From JBNJEL01 sp051745835 (GTDB taxonomy: Bacteria; Bacillota; Halanaerobiia; Halobacteroidales; Acetohalobiaceae), in the NCBI GenBank assembly GCA_051745835.1, contig JBNJEL010000010.1, positions 1 to 29,124 on the forward strand: a stretch of DNA of 29,124 nt, written 5' to 3'. The position numbers and the translations under genes were made by a program. Position 1 is the stretch's first letter. Every line of letters starts with the position of its first letter. Below the pieces are notes generated by a model. It had not been told where the DNA came from, did not search any database, and saw nothing but the letters and a program-made list of their open reading frames with translations. This document shows, piece after piece, positions 9,648 to 17,144 of the stretch.

Positions 9648-9676
9648 TTGACTTTTAAAAGTAAGTAGGATATAAT
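9648..9676 (+). promoter_or_regulatory. Sigma-A type promoter for the CaCA antiporter (and possibly rho)
   Basis: TTGACT at 9648-9653, exactly 17 bases, and TATAAT at 9671-9676. It is one of the best promoter matches in the window. The predicted start near 9683 leaves a leader of about 30 bases with TAGGGGG. Confidence 0.85.
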
Positions 9677-9713
9677 TTACTGTGAAAATTGCAATCTGTA
9701 GGGGGCTACTGGT

Positions 9714-10718
9714 TTGATTGAATTGTGGGGGGTTTTTTTAATTTCTGCAGTAGCAATTATTATAGCAGGAACTAAGTTATCAATCTATGGCGATGTTATT
9801 TCAGAGAAGACTGGCTTAGGACATGCTTTAGTAGGAGCTATCTTAATGGCTGGAGCTACTTCTTTGCCCGAAGTAGTAACTAGTGCTAGCGCTTCTTTAA
9901 TCAATGCACCTGATATAGCAATTGGTAATGTATATGGTAGTAATACACTCAACTTATTAATCTTAGCTATTGCTGATTTGCTAAACGGTTCCGGACCTCT
10001 AATGTTACAAGTCCAGTCTAAACATATCCTTTCTGCTTTACTAGGTAATTTATTGGCAGCCTTTGGTGTCTTATTTATTTTAACAGGACACTTTCTAACT
10101 AATAACTTCGAACTTTTAGGCATAGGTTTAGGTAGTCTACTTATTTTTCTTACCTACGTAATCGGCATACGACTTATCTTCCGTTATGAACGCAAAAGTA
10201 AATATGTTGAGCAGAATAAAGAGATGAAGAGTGAGATAACTCTTATAGAAGCAGTACTAAAGTTTGCTTTAGCTGCACTGGTGATTGTAATTGCAGGAAT
10301 AAACTTATCGCAGTCAGGTGATCAATTAGCCTTAGCTACTGGTATGAATCAAACCTTTATTGGGACGATCTTTGTCGCTTTAGCAACTTCCCTACCGGAG
10401 TTAGTAACTACTATTGGTGCTTTGCGGATTAATGCTTATGATATGGCAATTAGCAATGTATTAGGTAGTAATATCTTTAATATGGTTATAATTTTAGTAG
10501 CGGATCTATTCTATCCTTCGGCTGCGGTCTTAAGTGTGGTTTCATTAGAACATACTGTAACAGCTTTAATCGGTTTAATTTTAAGTTCGATCTTAGTGAT
10601 TGGTTTATTCTATAGATCTAAGAAGACGATTTTAAGTATTGGTTGGGACTCTTGTGCGATGATAGCGGTTTATCTGTTAGGTGCTTATTTATTATTTAAT
10701 TTAGGAATTACTTTTTAA
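9714..10718 (+). CDS. Sodium/calcium exchanger (CaCA family, YrbG-like) membrane protein
   Basis: A 334-residue membrane protein made of two homologous halves, each about five membrane helices, joined by a charged cytoplasmic loop (about 150-175). The alpha repeats that form the ion path are GATSLPEVVTSASASL followed by IAIGNVYGSN in the first half, and ALATSLPELVTTIGAL followed by MAISNVLGSN in the second. In this family the conserved acidic residues bind Ca2+, exchanged for Na+ or H+. Translation starts at a TTG, with TAGGGGG 8 bases before it; no in-frame ATG fits better. It has its own strong promoter and lies 26 bases before rho. Which ion is exchanged cannot be decided from sequence. 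Confidence 0.92.
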   Translation: MIELWGVFLISAVAIIIAGTKLSIYGDVISEKTGLGHALVGAILMAGATSLPEVVTSASASLINAPDIAIGNVYGSNTLNLLILAIADLLNGSGPLMLQVQSKHILSALLGNLLAAFGVLFILTGHFLTNNFELLGIGLGSLLIFLTYVIGIRLIFRYERKSKYVEQNKEMKSEITLIEAVLKFALAALVIVIAGINLSQSGDQLALATGMNQTFIGTIFVALATSLPELVTTIGALRINAYDMAISNVLGSNIFNMVIILVADLFYPSAAVLSVVSLEHTVTALIGLILSSILVIGLFYRSKKTILSIGWDSCAMIAVYLLGAYLLFNLGITF

Positions 10719-10744
10719 GAGTTTAAGAGGAGGAAGTTTAGGAA

Positions 10745-12001
10745 ATGAATATAGCTGAATTGGAAGAAAAGACAATTACCGAGTTACATGAAGTAGCTAA
10801 AGATTTAGATATTAGTGGTTATACTCGATTAAAGAAGAAGGAGTTAATCTTTGAAATTTTAAAGGTAGAGACGGAGAATGGTGGGCTGATTTTTGCTGAG
10901 GGTGTATTAGAAATCTTACCTGATGGTTATGGCTTCTTGCGTCCTTCAAAGTATCTACCGAGTACTGATGATATCTATATTTCGGCTTCTCAGATTAGGA
11001 GATTTGATCTTAGAACAGGCGATGTAGTATCAGGGCAGGTGCGTAAACCTAAAGATAATGAGCGTTACTTTGCTCTGTTAAGAATTGAAGCTGTCAATTA
11101 TGAAGATCCTGAGTTAGCTTCGCAGCGGGCCTACTTTGAGGACTTAACCCCATTATACCCTCAAGAACGCATTAGCTTAGAGGATCGACCGCATGATGTA
11201 TCGACTCGTTTAATTGATGTAGTAGCGCCTATCGGTAAGGGGCAGCGGGGATTAATTGTTGCACCACCGAAAGCAGGAAAGACCGTCTTATTAAAAAAGA
11301 TTGCTAATAGTATCGCTAAACAGTGTTTGGATGCTAAGTTAATGATCTTATTAATTGATGAACGGCCTGAGGAAGTAACTGATATGAAGCGTTCGGTTGA
11401 TGCGGAAGTAATTAGTTCTACTTTTGATGAGCCGCCGAAGAATCATATTAAAGTTTCAGAGTTAGTACTTAAGAAAGCTAAGCGTCTAGTAGAACAGAAG
11501 AAGGATGTAATTATTCTACTTGATAGTATTACGCGCTTGGCTAGAGCTTATAATGTCAATGTACCATCAAGCGGTCGGACACTATCGGGTGGTTTAGACC
11601 CTACTGCTCTGCACAAACCTAAGCGTTTCTTTGGAGCAGCTAGAAATATAGAAGAGGGCGGTAGTTTAACAATTTTAGCAACTGCTTTAATTGAGACCGG
11701 TAGTCGGATGGATGATGTAATCTATGAAGAATTTAAAGGAACAGGTAATATGGAATTACACTTAGATAGAACTTTAGCTGAGAAGCGACTCTTCCCGGCA
11801 ATAGATGTCCAGCGGTCTGGAACGCGTAAAGAGGAGTTATTACTGGATAAGACAGAATTAGATACAATGTGGACTCTACGTCGAGAGATTAATAAACTCT
11901 CTAAAGCAGAAGTAATTAGCTCCTTTATTAAACATATTAATAGCACAGATTCTAATAAGCAGATGTTAAATTCATTACAGAAAGCGTTTGGCGGTAAGTA
12001 A
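10745..12001 (+). CDS. rho: Transcription termination factor Rho
   Basis: A 418-residue hexameric RNA-dependent ATPase that stops transcription. The Rho N-terminal helical domain spans about 1-42, and the cold-shock-like RNA-binding domain 50-115 includes DGYGFLR (60-66). Walker A is APPKAGKT (174-181) and Walker B is VIILLD (255-260) followed by [10 protein letters not shown]. The Q- and R-loops lie in [20 protein letters not shown]. The N-terminal domain lacks the long insertions seen in some Actinobacteria and Clostridia. AGGAGG precedes the ATG. The stop codon touches the -35 box of the rpmE promoter. Confidence 0.97.
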   Translation: MNIAELEEKTITELHEVAKDLDISGYTRLKKKELIFEILKVETENGGLIFAEGVLEILPDGYGFLRPSKYLPSTDDIYISASQIRRFDLRTGDVVSGQVRKPKDNERYFALLRIEAVNYEDPELASQRAYFEDLTPLYPQERISLEDRPHDVSTRLIDVVAPIGKGQRGLIVAPPKAGKTVLLKKIANSIAKQCLDAKLMILLIDERPEEVTDMKRSVDAEVISSTFDEPPKNHIKVSELVLKKAKRLVEQKKDVIILLDSITRLARAYNVNVPSSGRTLSGGLDPTALHKPKRFFGAARNIEEGGSLTILATALIETGSRMDDVIYEEFKGTGNMELHLDRTLAEKRLFPAIDVQRSGTRKEELLLDKTELDTMWTLRREINKLSKAEVISSFIKHINSTDSNKQMLNSLQKAFGGK

Positions 12002-12030
12002 TTGAAATTTATCTTGACTTATGTTATAAT
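12002..12030 (+). promoter_or_regulatory. Sigma-A type promoter for rpmE
   Basis: TTGAAA at 12002-12007, a 17-base spacer and TATAAT at 12025-12030. The -35 box begins immediately after the rho stop codon. Predicted start near 12037, leaving about 36 bases before the ATG, with AGAGGTGAT as ribosome binding site. Confidence 0.8.
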
Positions 12031-12072
12031 GATACAGTCAAAACTTGTACAATAAAAAGAGGTGATAAAGCT

Positions 12073-12273
12073 ATGCAAAAGGATATTCAACCAGAATATA
12101 AGGAAGCCACAATTACATGTGCTTGTGGTGAAACTTTCGAAACTAAGAGTACTAAAGGCGATTTGCGTGTAGAGGTCTGCTCTAATTGCCATTCTTTCTA
12201 TACAGGCAAGCAGCGAAAGAGTAATCGTGGTGGTAGAGTAGAACGCTTTAAGAAAAAATATGGACTTGAGTAA
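12073..12273 (+). CDS. rpmE: Ribosomal protein bL31, zinc-binding (C+) form
   Basis: A 66-residue large-subunit ribosomal protein. Cys16, Cys18, Cys36 and Cys39 (CAC and CSNC) make it the zinc-containing C+ form, not the zinc-free paralogue made in zinc starvation. [10 protein letters not shown] and the basic tail [12 protein letters not shown] are typical of bL31. In Bacillus rpmE also lies next to rho. It has its own promoter and is followed at once by a terminator-like hairpin. Confidence 0.97.
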   Translation: MQKDIQPEYKEATITCACGETFETKSTKGDLRVEVCSNCHSFYTGKQRKSNRGGRVERFKKKYGLE

Positions 12274-12282
12274 TAATTAAAC

Positions 12283-12311
12283 AGCAGGGCTTTATGCTCT
12301 GCTATTTTCTT
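12283..12311 (+). terminator. Intrinsic terminator after rpmE
   Basis: AGCAGGGC (12283-12290) pairs with GCTCTGCT (12296-12303) over 8 bp with one G-U pair and a 5-base loop, followed by ATTTTCTTT. I find no promoter between it and the next gene at 12332, so some read-through is needed unless one lies inside rpmE. Confidence 0.78.
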
Positions 12312-12331
12312 TATTAAAGGAGCGAGATTAT

Positions 12332-13216
12332 ATGGCAGATGACCAACAAGCTACTTATCAGTATGGTGGTCAAGCAGTAATCGAAGGAGTTATGATGCGT
12401 GGTGAGGATAATTTAGCGGTAGCTGTTAGAAATGAAGCAGATGAGATTGCCCTTCATACTAAGCCACTAAACTCAATTACTGATAAATTTACTATCTTAG
12501 GTAAACCTTTAGTGCGGGGCGTAGTTTCTCTTTTTGAGTCACTAGTCTTAGGTATGCAGGCACTAACTTTTTCTGCTAATCAGGTAGCAGAAGATGAAGA
12601 GGAAGAGTTGACTACTTGGGAATTGATTTCGACTATTGGTTTTGCTTTAGGTTTAGCAATCTTATTATTTATTGTACTGCCTGCTTCAGCAATTAAGTTA
12701 GTGCAACCTTATCTAGAATCTACATTTTTGTTGAATTTATTAGAAGGAATTATTAAAGTTACAGTCTTTTTAATATATATTCTACTCATTTCCCGGTTAG
12801 ATGATATTAATCGTGTCTTCCAATACCACGGAGCAGAACATAAAGTGATCTATAATTATGAATCTAATCAGCCGTTAAGCATTAGTAATGCAGAGCAATA
12901 TAGCACTCTACATCCACGATGTGGAACTAGTTTCTTGCTGTTAGTGATGATTATTAGTGTGTTATTGTTTTCATTCTTTGGACAACCTAGTTTAATTAAT
13001 CGTATTTTAATTCATATTGCTTTACTGCCTTTGGTAGCTGGCATATCTTATGAATTGATTAAGTTAGCGGGTAAGAAAGATAGTAATTCTTTAGTCCAAT
13101 TAATCTCCCTACCGGGATTGTGGTTGCAGAAACTAACAACTAGAGAACCTAACCGCAGACAGTTAGCAGTAGCAATTAAGGCTTTAGAAGGAGTATTAGA
13201 GTTAGAAGAGGATTAA
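12332..13216 (+). CDS. DUF1385 (YqhQ-like) membrane protein
   Basis: A 294-residue member of DUF1385. The N-terminal signature is YGGQAVIEGVMMRG (11-24). Two hydrophobic segments span about 99-120 and 138-155. The conserved histidine/cysteine-bearing part is FQYHGAEHKVIYNYE (163-177) and TLHPRCGTSFLL (192-203), then two further hydrophobic segments (about 203-235). The conserved His, Glu and Cys residues have led to annotation as a metal-dependent enzyme, but no reaction is established. The family commonly lies between rpmE and prfA in Firmicutes, as here. GGAGCGAG precedes the ATG. A good terminator follows. Confidence 0.9.
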   Translation: MADDQQATYQYGGQAVIEGVMMRGEDNLAVAVRNEADEIALHTKPLNSITDKFTILGKPLVRGVVSLFESLVLGMQALTFSANQVAEDEEEELTTWELISTIGFALGLAILLFIVLPASAIKLVQPYLESTFLLNLLEGIIKVTVFLIYILLISRLDDINRVFQYHGAEHKVIYNYESNQPLSISNAEQYSTLHPRCGTSFLLLVMIISVLLFSFFGQPSLINRILIHIALLPLVAGISYELIKLAGKKDSNSLVQLISLPGLWLQKLTTREPNRRQLAVAIKALEGVLELEED

Positions 13217-13218
13217 TT

Positions 13219-13249
13219 AAGTCGCCTCAAGGGGCGGCTTCTTGTTTTA
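13219..13249 (+). terminator. Intrinsic terminator after the DUF1385 gene
   Basis: AAGTCGCC (13219-13226) pairs with GGCGGCTT (13233-13240), 8 bp with one G-U pair and a 6-base loop, followed by CTTGTTTTAT. It lies directly before the prfA promoter. Confidence 0.8.
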
Positions 13250-13267
13250 TTGGTGGTCGATTAAATT

Positions 13268-13296
13268 TTGAATTACCAAATAAAAAGTGATAAAAT
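13268..13296 (+). promoter_or_regulatory. Sigma-A type promoter for prfA-prmC
   Basis: TTGAAT at 13268-13273, a 17-base spacer and TAAAAT at 13291-13296 (5 of 6 matches). The transcript would begin near 13303, giving a leader of about 85 bases. Confidence 0.65.
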
Positions 13297-13345
13297 ATAT
13301 AAATAGTTCATCTTAAGCAGATAAACTTAACAACTATAAATAAGC

Positions 13346-13387
13346 GGAGGTGAAAAGACCTGCTAATTGCTAGTAGTAGGTTGATTT
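13346..13387 (+). promoter_or_regulatory. Distant Shine-Dalgarno plus bridging hairpin upstream of prfA
   Basis: GGAGGTGA at 13346-13353 is an 8-base match to the 16S 3' end, but the ATG at 13388 is 37 bases beyond GGAGG. ACCTGCTA (13358-13365) pairs with TAGTAGGT (13374-13381), 8 bp with one wobble. Folding removes 24 bases, leaving about 10 unpaired bases between GGAGGTGA and the ATG. The only local alternative is a poor AGG 7 bases from the ATG, inside the stem. Confidence 0.55.
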
Positions 13388-14467
13388 ATGCTTGATTGTA
13401 AAGAAGCTTTAGAGGAAGCAGAAGAGAGATATGAAGAACTACAGAAGATGTTAAGTGATCCGGAAGTAATTAATAACCAGCAGAAGTTTCAGAAGTTATC
13501 TAAAGAACATGCTGACCTTAAAGAGATTGTCACTAAGTATCGCGAATATAAAGAGCTTATGTCTGAAATAGAGGAAGCTAAAGAGTTATTAGCAATGGAA
13601 GATGACCCAGAAGCAGTAGAATTAGCTGAGATGGAGTTAGAAGAGTTAGAGCCGCGCCAAGAGGAATTAGAAGAAAAATTACCGTTAATGTTAATCCCTA
13701 AAGATCCTAATGATGAAAAGAATGTTATTGTAGAGATTAGAAGTGGTGCTGGTGGAGATGAAGCTGCCTTATTTGCTGGAGAACTTTATCGAATGTACTC
13801 CCGCTACGCTGAAAAGCAGAACTGGGGAGTTGAGATTATGAGTTCTAGCGCTTCGGAAGTGGGCGGTTTTAAAGAGATTATCTTTGTCATTGAAGGTAAA
13901 GGTGCTTACAGTCGCTTAAAGTATGAAAGTGGAGTGCATCGTGTTCAGCGAATACCATCTACAGAATCAAGTGGACGAATTCATACTTCTACCGCTACTG
14001 TTGCTGTCTTACCGGAAGCAGAAGATGTAGAGGTAGATATTAGTCAAAATGATTTAACGATCGATACTTATCGCTCCAGCGGCCCAGGTGGTCAAAGTGT
14101 TAATACTACTGATTCGGCAGTTAGAATTACTCACGAACCGACTGGAGTAGTCGTCTCTTGTCAGGATGAGAAGTCTCAGCATAAGAATAAGAAGAAAGCA
14201 ATGCGGGTCTTAAAGTCACGGATTAAAGAGAAGATTGAAGCTGAGCAGCAGGCAGAAGTAGCAGAACAGCGTAAGACACAGATTGGTTCCGGAGGTCGTA
14301 GTGAACGAATTAGAACTTATAACTTCCCGCAAGGTAGAATTACAGACCATCGGATTAACTTTACTACTCACCAACTAGAGAGTACTTTAGAAGGTGAAAT
14401 CGATTATCTAATTGATAAATTAATTACTGCTGATCAGACTAAGATGTTAGAGCAGATGCATAGTTAA
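13388..14467 (+). CDS. prfA: Peptide chain release factor 1
   Basis: A 359-residue factor that releases finished peptides at UAA and UAG. The N-terminal coiled-coil domain covers about 1-100. The codon-recognition tripeptide is PST at 190-192 ([13 protein letters not shown]), the PxT form of RF1 and not the SPF form of RF2. The GGQ motif that triggers hydrolysis is at 234-236 ([16 protein letters not shown]). The start was chosen because [18 protein letters not shown] corresponds to the normal RF1 N-terminus; an in-frame TGA lies just upstream. The leader is unusual, with a detached Shine-Dalgarno. It is followed within 17 bases by the gene for its own methylase. Confidence 0.96.
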   Translation: MLDCKEALEEAEERYEELQKMLSDPEVINNQQKFQKLSKEHADLKEIVTKYREYKELMSEIEEAKELLAMEDDPEAVELAEMELEELEPRQEELEEKLPLMLIPKDPNDEKNVIVEIRSGAGGDEAALFAGELYRMYSRYAEKQNWGVEIMSSSASEVGGFKEIIFVIEGKGAYSRLKYESGVHRVQRIPSTESSGRIHTSTATVAVLPEAEDVEVDISQNDLTIDTYRSSGPGGQSVNTTDSAVRITHEPTGVVVSCQDEKSQHKNKKKAMRVLKSRIKEKIEAEQQAEVAEQRKTQIGSGGRSERIRTYNFPQGRITDHRINFTTHQLESTLEGEIDYLIDKLITADQTKMLEQMHS

Positions 14468-14484
14468 GAAAGTAGGTGCTTGAC

Positions 14485-15378
14485 TTGACAGAGAGATTAA
14501 CTATTAAGGAAATCTTACAGAGAACGACCGAACACTTTAAAAAGTATGAGATCGAATCCCCCCGTTTAGATGCTGAAGTCTTATTGGCAGATATTTTAGA
14601 TATAGAACGAATTAACTTATATGTTGAATTTGATCGTCCACTCACCGAAGAAGAGATAAATGAGTATCGTAAACGAGTAGTTAAGCGTTCTAAGCGGATT
14701 CCGGTTGCTTATATTATTGGTTACCAAGAATTTATGTCGCTTAAATTTAAGGTTACTGAAGATGTTTTAATTCCCCGTCCTGAAACTGAGCACTTAGTAG
14801 AAGAGGCTAAGAATCAGATTGAATCTTGGGACGAGAGAGAAGAGTTGACAATAGTTGATCTCTGTACTGGAAGTGGAGCTATTATTATCAGTTTAGCTAA
14901 ATTACTACAGGATAGTCAGTTAGAGCTTAATTATATTGCTACTGATCTATCTCAGTCTGCTTTACAGGTAGCTAAAGAGAATGCGCGTTACCATGGTGTC
15001 TATGAAGAGATTAATTTTTTAACGGGAGATCTATTAGAACCAATTATGGAATTAGAGCAAGAGATTGATCTAATTCTTTCTAATCCCCCATATATAGCTC
15101 AAGATGAATTACAAAATTTACAGCCTGAGTTACAACATGAGCCTGAGTTAGCTTTAGTTGGTGGTAGTGAAGGTCTAAAATACTATCGTCAAATCATTAC
15201 TGATGCTTGGCAATTATTAGCTGCTGATGGTATAATAGCATTAGAAATCGGAGCTAATCAGCGGTTTGAAGTAAATAAATTATTATCAGATAATGGTTAT
15301 ACTAATCTAGAAGTGGTTAATGATTATGCAGGTAAACCTAGGGTTATTAGTGGTCAGAAAGTAGATTGTAAGTTGTAA
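14485..15378 (+). CDS. prmC: Release factor glutamine methyltransferase PrmC
   Basis: A 297-residue SAM-dependent enzyme that methylates the Gln of the GGQ motif in release factors. The N-terminal helical domain covers about 1-75. The SAM-binding loop is DLCTGSGAI (about 126-134) and the catalytic motif is NPPY (about 200-203, LSNPPYIA), the amide-methylating signature. Two starts are possible in frame: a GTG at 14476 and a TTG at 14485. The TTG is preferred because TAGGTG lies 6 bases before it, while the GTG has only a weak purine run upstream. Neither choice affects conserved residues. Co-transcription with prfA matches the enzyme-substrate relation. Confidence 0.94.
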   Translation: MTERLTIKEILQRTTEHFKKYEIESPRLDAEVLLADILDIERINLYVEFDRPLTEEEINEYRKRVVKRSKRIPVAYIIGYQEFMSLKFKVTEDVLIPRPETEHLVEEAKNQIESWDEREELTIVDLCTGSGAIIISLAKLLQDSQLELNYIATDLSQSALQVAKENARYHGVYEEINFLTGDLLEPIMELEQEIDLILSNPPYIAQDELQNLQPELQHEPELALVGGSEGLKYYRQIITDAWQLLAADGIIALEIGANQRFEVNKLLSDNGYTNLEVVNDYAGKPRVISGQKVDCKL

Positions 15379-15405
15379 ATTATATTATTATCTTAGGGGG
15401 GATTA

Positions 15406-15846
15406 CTGATTGAATTAAAAGAGATTATGACTTCAGAGGTAATTACTGTAGGTCCCGAAGCTAATTTACGCGACATAGCTTGTTTAATGGTTAATGAGCG
15501 AATTAGTGCCGTGCCGGTAGTTGATCCAGAAGAAGGACTATTAGGTTTAATTAATGAGAAGGTCTTAATCAGAATGCCTCTTCCTAGCTGTTTAGAGCTG
15601 TTAGGGGATAATTTTTATCTTCCTGATGCTGATCTCTATCGTAAAAAGTTGGTAGCTGGTCTAGATGAGAGTGTCTTAGATCATCTGGTGAAGGCTTATA
15701 CTTTCGACTATGATACACCTATTACTCAGATTGCTGCTACAATGATTAGTCAGGATATTAGAGAAGCAATTATAGTCGAAGCTGATGAGATAGTAGGAAT
15801 TATTAGTAAATCAGACATTGTTAATGCGATGATTGATGTAAACTAA
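15406..15846 (+). CDS. CBS-domain pair protein with non-ATG start
   Basis: About 146 residues forming one CBS pair, a fold that usually senses adenine nucleotides. The first motif reads LKEIMTSEVITVGPEANLRDIA, with VPVVD and GLINEK after it; the second CBS half runs from about TPITQIAATM to GIISKSDIVNAMI. The ATG at 15427 is the Met of the conserved xIMT motif, so starting there would cut off the first strand. Reading upstream in frame gives GGG GGA TTA CTG ATT GAA TTA AAA GAG ATT after a TAG at 15394. Only CTG (15406) or ATT (15409) can initiate, 4 or 7 bases after AGGGGGG. The partner or ligand is unknown; the gene stands alone before a terminator. Confidence 0.75.
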   Translation: MIELKEIMTSEVITVGPEANLRDIACLMVNERISAVPVVDPEEGLLGLINEKVLIRMPLPSCLELLGDNFYLPDADLYRKKLVAGLDESVLDHLVKAYTFDYDTPITQIAATMISQDIREAIIVEADEIVGIISKSDIVNAMIDVN

Positions 15847-15883
15847 GAAGATAATTAAAATAGCATACTGTAGATTATTCTTA

Positions 15884-15930
15884 AGGGCTGGAAATTGATA
15901 TCATCATTATCTTTTCAGCTCTATTTTATT
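15884..15930 (+). terminator. Intrinsic terminator after the CBS gene
   Basis: AGGGCTGGAAA (15884-15894) pairs with TTTTCAGCTCT (15912-15922), 11 bp with two G-U pairs and a 17-base loop, followed by ATTTTATT. Confidence 0.65.
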
Positions 15931-15964
15931 GTCGAGATTTGTAGGAAAAGAATAAGTATTAGCC

Positions 15965-15993
15965 TTAACAAAGTATTTAAAATGGTATATACT
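15965..15993 (+). promoter_or_regulatory. Sigma-A type promoter upstream of the threonylcarbamoyl-AMP synthase gene
   Basis: TTAACA at 15965-15970, a 17-base spacer and TATACT at 15988-15993, each 5 of 6 matches. The -10 box lies inside a palindrome (15985-15999). Confidence 0.7.
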
Positions 15994-16024
15994 ATATACG
16001 ATAAAGTAATTAAAGTTTATCGTA
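15985..16024 (+). promoter_or_regulatory. Candidate operator palindrome and adjacent inverted repeat
   Basis: GTATATACTATATAC (15985-15999) is a perfect 7-bp inverted repeat around a single C and covers the -10 box. Directly after it, TACGATAAA (15997-16005) is inverted as TTTATCGTA (16016-16024), a 9-bp repeat with a 10-base loop near the predicted start of transcription. Either could bind a regulator, or the second could fold in the RNA. No regulator is identified. Confidence 0.45.
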
Positions 16025-16065
16025 AACTCAAGTAGCGTAGAGTATGAAAGGATATAGAGAATATA

Positions 16066-17121
16066 ATGGAAGAGATTAATGGTACTAAATTATTTACAAT
16101 TGATGATCAGTCAGCAGTTAGAGAGTGTGCTGAGATTTTAAGCAGTGGAGGATTGGTTGCTTTTCCTACTGAGACTGTTTATGGATTGGGAGCTAATGCT
16201 TTAGATCCAGCAGCTGTTGAGAGTATCTTTGCAGCTAAGGGTAGACCGGCTGATAATCCATTAATAGTACATATTGGTTCATTAAATCAGTTAAAAGATT
16301 TGGTATTAGAGATACCTCCTGAGGTTAAATTATTAAGTGATAGATTCTGGCCTGGACCGCTTACTTTGGTATTGCCGAAGGAAGATCTAGTACCTGATAT
16401 TACTACTGGTGGATTAGAGACAGTAGCGGTGAGGTTACCTGACCATAAATTAGCTTTAGAGCTGTTGCGTAGTAGTAAACTGCCGATTGCTGCTCCTAGT
16501 GCTAATCTATCGGGACGACCAAGTCCTACGCGAGCTGAACATGTAGTGGCAGATTTAGCTGGACGAATCGATGCTGTTTTAGATGGCGGACCGACTGGAA
16601 TTGGTGTGGAGTCAACTGTAGTCAGTTTAGTTAGTGAAGTGCCTACTTTACTGCGCCCTGGCGGTATTACTTATGAAGAGTTAGAATCACTACTAGGGAC
16701 AGTTAAGATTGATTCAGCAGTTAAAGCTGAACTTAAAGCGGATGATCAACAAGCTTTAGCTCCAGGAATGAAGTATCAACATTACTCTCCTGAGGCTGAA
16801 GTCTTATTAGTAGAAGGTAGTAGTAAGCAAGTAGCAGCGAAGATTAGATCATTAACTAAGGAGCATCTAGCTACTGGTAATAAAGTTGGGATTATGGCTA
16901 CTAGCGAGAATGAAGATGAATATCCCCAAGGTCAAGTGGAAGTGATGGGTAGTCGTCAGCAGTTAAGTACTATTAGCGCTAATCTATTTAAATTATTAAG
17001 AGAGTTCGATCAAGCTAAGTGCGATATTATCCTAATTGAAGGGGTTAGCACTACTGGATTAGGTTTAGCAATTATGAATCGTTTAAGAAAGGCTGCTGGT
17101 TATCGAGTGATAAAGGTTTAA
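16066..17121 (+). CDS. L-threonylcarbamoyladenylate synthase (YwlC/Sua5 type)
   Basis: A 351-residue enzyme of tRNA modification. It makes threonylcarbamoyl-AMP from threonine, bicarbonate and ATP, for the t6A base next to the anticodon of ANN-decoding tRNAs. The YrdC/TsaC domain (about 15-205) shows FPTETVYGLG (33-42), the KGRPADNPLIVH nucleotide site (58-69), SANLSGRPSPT and the GPTGIGVESTVV region. A linker and a C-terminal Sua5 domain (about 230-351, from APGMKYQHYSPEA) make it the long Sua5 form as in Bacillus YwlC, not the short TsaC. In Bacillus ywlC also precedes ywlE and the rpiB homologue. It has its own promoter with a palindrome over the -10. Confidence 0.94.
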   Translation: MEEINGTKLFTIDDQSAVRECAEILSSGGLVAFPTETVYGLGANALDPAAVESIFAAKGRPADNPLIVHIGSLNQLKDLVLEIPPEVKLLSDRFWPGPLTLVLPKEDLVPDITTGGLETVAVRLPDHKLALELLRSSKLPIAAPSANLSGRPSPTRAEHVVADLAGRIDAVLDGGPTGIGVESTVVSLVSEVPTLLRPGGITYEELESLLGTVKIDSAVKAELKADDQQALAPGMKYQHYSPEAEVLLVEGSSKQVAAKIRSLTKEHLATGNKVGIMATSENEDEYPQGQVEVMGSRQQLSTISANLFKLLREFDQAKCDIILIEGVSTTGLGLAIMNRLRKAAGYRVIKV

Positions 17122-17144
17122 AGTGAGCTAAAGGAGGTTGAGGA

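Noticed and set aside
9785..10123. Open frame on the minus strand inside the antiporter gene
   Set aside because: It is fully antisense to a conserved membrane protein gene, has no ribosome binding site of note, and its residue pattern is the mirror of the real gene's. The same holds for minus-strand frames at 1875-2117, 11722-11946, 19865-20239, 22868-23092 and 25787-25999.
12014..12030. TTGACT directly followed by TATAAT before rpmE
   Set aside because: The spacing is only 5 bases. The TATAAT works instead with TTGAAA at 12002, at 17 bases.
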